NCBI GenBank assembly: GCA_005800405.1
Contig: SYFN01000191.1
Location: forward strand, 1 to 7,853
Source: Burkholderiales bacterium
GTDB lineage: Bacteria; Pseudomonadota; Gammaproteobacteria; Burkholderiales; Burkholderiaceae_D
DNA: 7,853 bases
Direction: 5' to 3'
Shown here: positions 6,881 to 7,853 of the stretch, piece after piece
How positions within the stretch are numbered: the first letter of the stretch is position 1
Layout: each line of letters starts with the position of its first letter
Position numbers and translations under genes: made by a program
The notes under the pieces: model-generated
What the model was told of the DNA's origin: nothing
The model's input: only the letters and a program-made list of their open reading frames with translations
Database searches by the model: none

Positions 6881-7342
6881 TCAGGCGCGGATCGCTGAAT
6901 GTGCGATTTCGGTGTTAGCAGAATCGACGAATCTAACCAACTTGCCTTCTGGCAAATTGCGCAGGGTTTCAGACACGCCATTAGCACCAAAATATTCTCT
7001 GGAGCTCTCTGAAATATTCCCTGTGATCTGAGCCTTGAGAGCCCAAAAAATTCTGTCAATTTTATCTTCGCCAATCTTCTTTGCTTCTAATTTTTTCTTA
7101 ATAAAATTCTTCACGACGTGACCCGAGCCCAAGTATTTTTTATGACTAGGATTTATTAATTGTTCTGGCCTTGCGCGAGAAAAAACCAAGGTTTTACCGG
7201 CTTCTCCCCTGGGTGTAATGAATTTTTCTTCGCGACCTACTGCGACATCGTAGTTTATGCCCTCATCACTTGCCTTGTGGGCGCTCAGATTTGGATTCCT
7301 GATGACAGGGGGAAGCAAGGATTTGCTCATGTCGATCTTCAT
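6881..7342 (-). CDS. Hypothetical basic protein in an AT-rich islet
   Basis: I do not recognise this protein. It has 153 residues, no signal peptide and no membrane span. The N-terminal 45 residues look polar and poorly ordered. A strongly basic stretch follows at about 68-94 (HKKYLGSGHVVKNFIKKKLE, then AKKIGEDK), then a likely helical region and a short C-terminal part. Start candidates are ATG at 7342 and an in-frame ATG four codons later; neither has a strong Shine-Dalgarno. It is antiparallel to dsbD and in the same direction as hemB. By hand count bases 7021-7140 are about 37% GC, against about 65% for dsbD bases 5941-6000, suggesting acquired DNA. It could be a remnant or a secreted or effector-type protein, but nothing in the sequence proves a role. 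Confidence 0.5.
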   Translation of the reverse strand: MKIDMSKSLLPPVIRNPNLSAHKASDEGINYDVAVGREEKFITPRGEAGKTLVFSRARPEQLINPSHKKYLGSGHVVKNFIKKKLEAKKIGEDKIDRIFWALKAQITGNISESSREYFGANGVSETLRNLPEGKLVRFVDSANTEIAHSAIRA

Positions 7343-7700
7343 TTAACAGTTCTGCTCACAAACATCAGACGATACGATTACAGCCATGCGTTGTGCTGCG
7401 GGCATCATGTCGCAGGCGTGCGGCCATTATTTCACGCTATGCCCGCTACTTCCCAGCAAGCTACGGCACCAACTTAAAGCGTTTGCTTGGCGAGAGGCAC
7501 TCGACAAATCTATTTTCGACCCTGGCTTATGTAACGATCATCGAACAGTAGTTCATAATTCGAGTGGATATCTGGTGAGCTTGTGGCAGGACTTAGTACT
7601 CAACCCCGCAATAGCGGGGCAGACTGCAGCGTGCCTAGCGAAAAGGCGTGGTCGTAAGCGCGGCCGTCATGCAAAAGCGCCCTGAGACTTGAAAAGAGAG
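7343..7700. other. Gap between the orphan gene and hemB, no recognisable gene
   Basis: Some 360 bases separate the orphan start from the hemB stop. No RNA gene, transposase fragment or attachment site is recognisable. The stretch contains the hairpin described at 7604-7619 and an inverted repeat, TCGAA (7541-7545) and TTCGA (7559-7563), around 13 bases. An open frame on the + strand (7386-7685, 99 codons) has no clear ribosome binding site or family resemblance and is not called as a gene. The gap must hold the promoter of the orphan gene if that gene is expressed on its own; I see no clear consensus. Confidence 0.5.
7604..7619 (-). terminator. Possible hemB terminator hairpin
   Basis: CCCCGC (7604-7609) and GCGGGG (7614-7619) form a perfect 6-bp GC stem with an AATA loop (TATT on the minus strand). 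It lies about 80 bases beyond the hemB stop in the direction of hemB transcription. Only two T residues follow the stem on the minus strand, so termination would be weak or need Rho. Confidence 0.3.

Positions 7701-7853
<153 letters not shown>

Noticed and set aside
7160..7477. A 105-codon + strand open frame across the orphan gene
   Set aside because: It is mostly antisense to the minus-strand orphan, which has the better protein-like composition.
7515..7563. TTCG-type half-sites suggesting a PIP or hrp box for an effector gene
   Set aside because: The spacing between TTCG copies is about 44 bases rather than the expected 15-16, and they are on the wrong strand relative to the orphan gene.
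7386..7685. A 99-codon + strand open frame with a basic C-terminus
   Set aside because: No ribosome binding site, no recognisable domain, and it runs through the GC hairpin near hemB. Kept only as part of the described gap.

Overview
The window looks like a chromosomal segment of a betaproteobacterium of the order Burkholderiales. The S4, RpoA and L17 proteins read like Burkholderiaceae/Oxalobacteraceae versions. The neighbours cutA, dsbD and hemB beyond rplQ also fit that group. Genus cannot be settled by eye. GC is moderate over most of the window, with one clearly AT-rich patch near 7021-7150.

Positions 1-2644 hold the distal part of the alpha ribosomal-protein operon on the + strand: the end of rpsK (S11), then rpsD (S4), rpoA (RNA polymerase alpha) and rplQ (L17). 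It closes with a strong intrinsic terminator at 2610-2644. Between rpsK and rpsD lies a 144-base spacer with a terminator-like hairpin followed by two more stem-loops just ahead of the rpsD ribosome binding site. This is a possible attenuator or S4-responsive leader.

Positions 2645-6764 form a second + strand operon. A spacer with candidate promoters leads into a NodI-type ABC ATPase and a NodJ-type ABC-2 permease, then cutA and dsbD. The joints are tight (10 bases, 16 bases, then an 8-base overlap), so the four genes are probably co-transcribed. The operon pairs an envelope exporter with a small protein linked to divalent-cation tolerance and the membrane thiol reductant exporter DsbD, which carries all six expected redox cysteines. 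No nod-factor genes accompany the NodIJ homologues.

Positions 6765-7700 are an accessory gap. An AT-rich minus-strand ORF encodes an unrecognised 153-residue basic protein, and beside it about 360 bases hold no convincing gene. From 7701 to the window edge is the 3' end of hemB (5-aminolevulinate dehydratase) on the minus strand, convergent with dsbD. The islet therefore sits at a convergent operon junction, a permissive place for acquired DNA.

Most of the window is housekeeping. The least explained parts are the rpsK-rpsD leader, the NodIJ-like exporter in this context, and the AT-rich orphan next to hemB.
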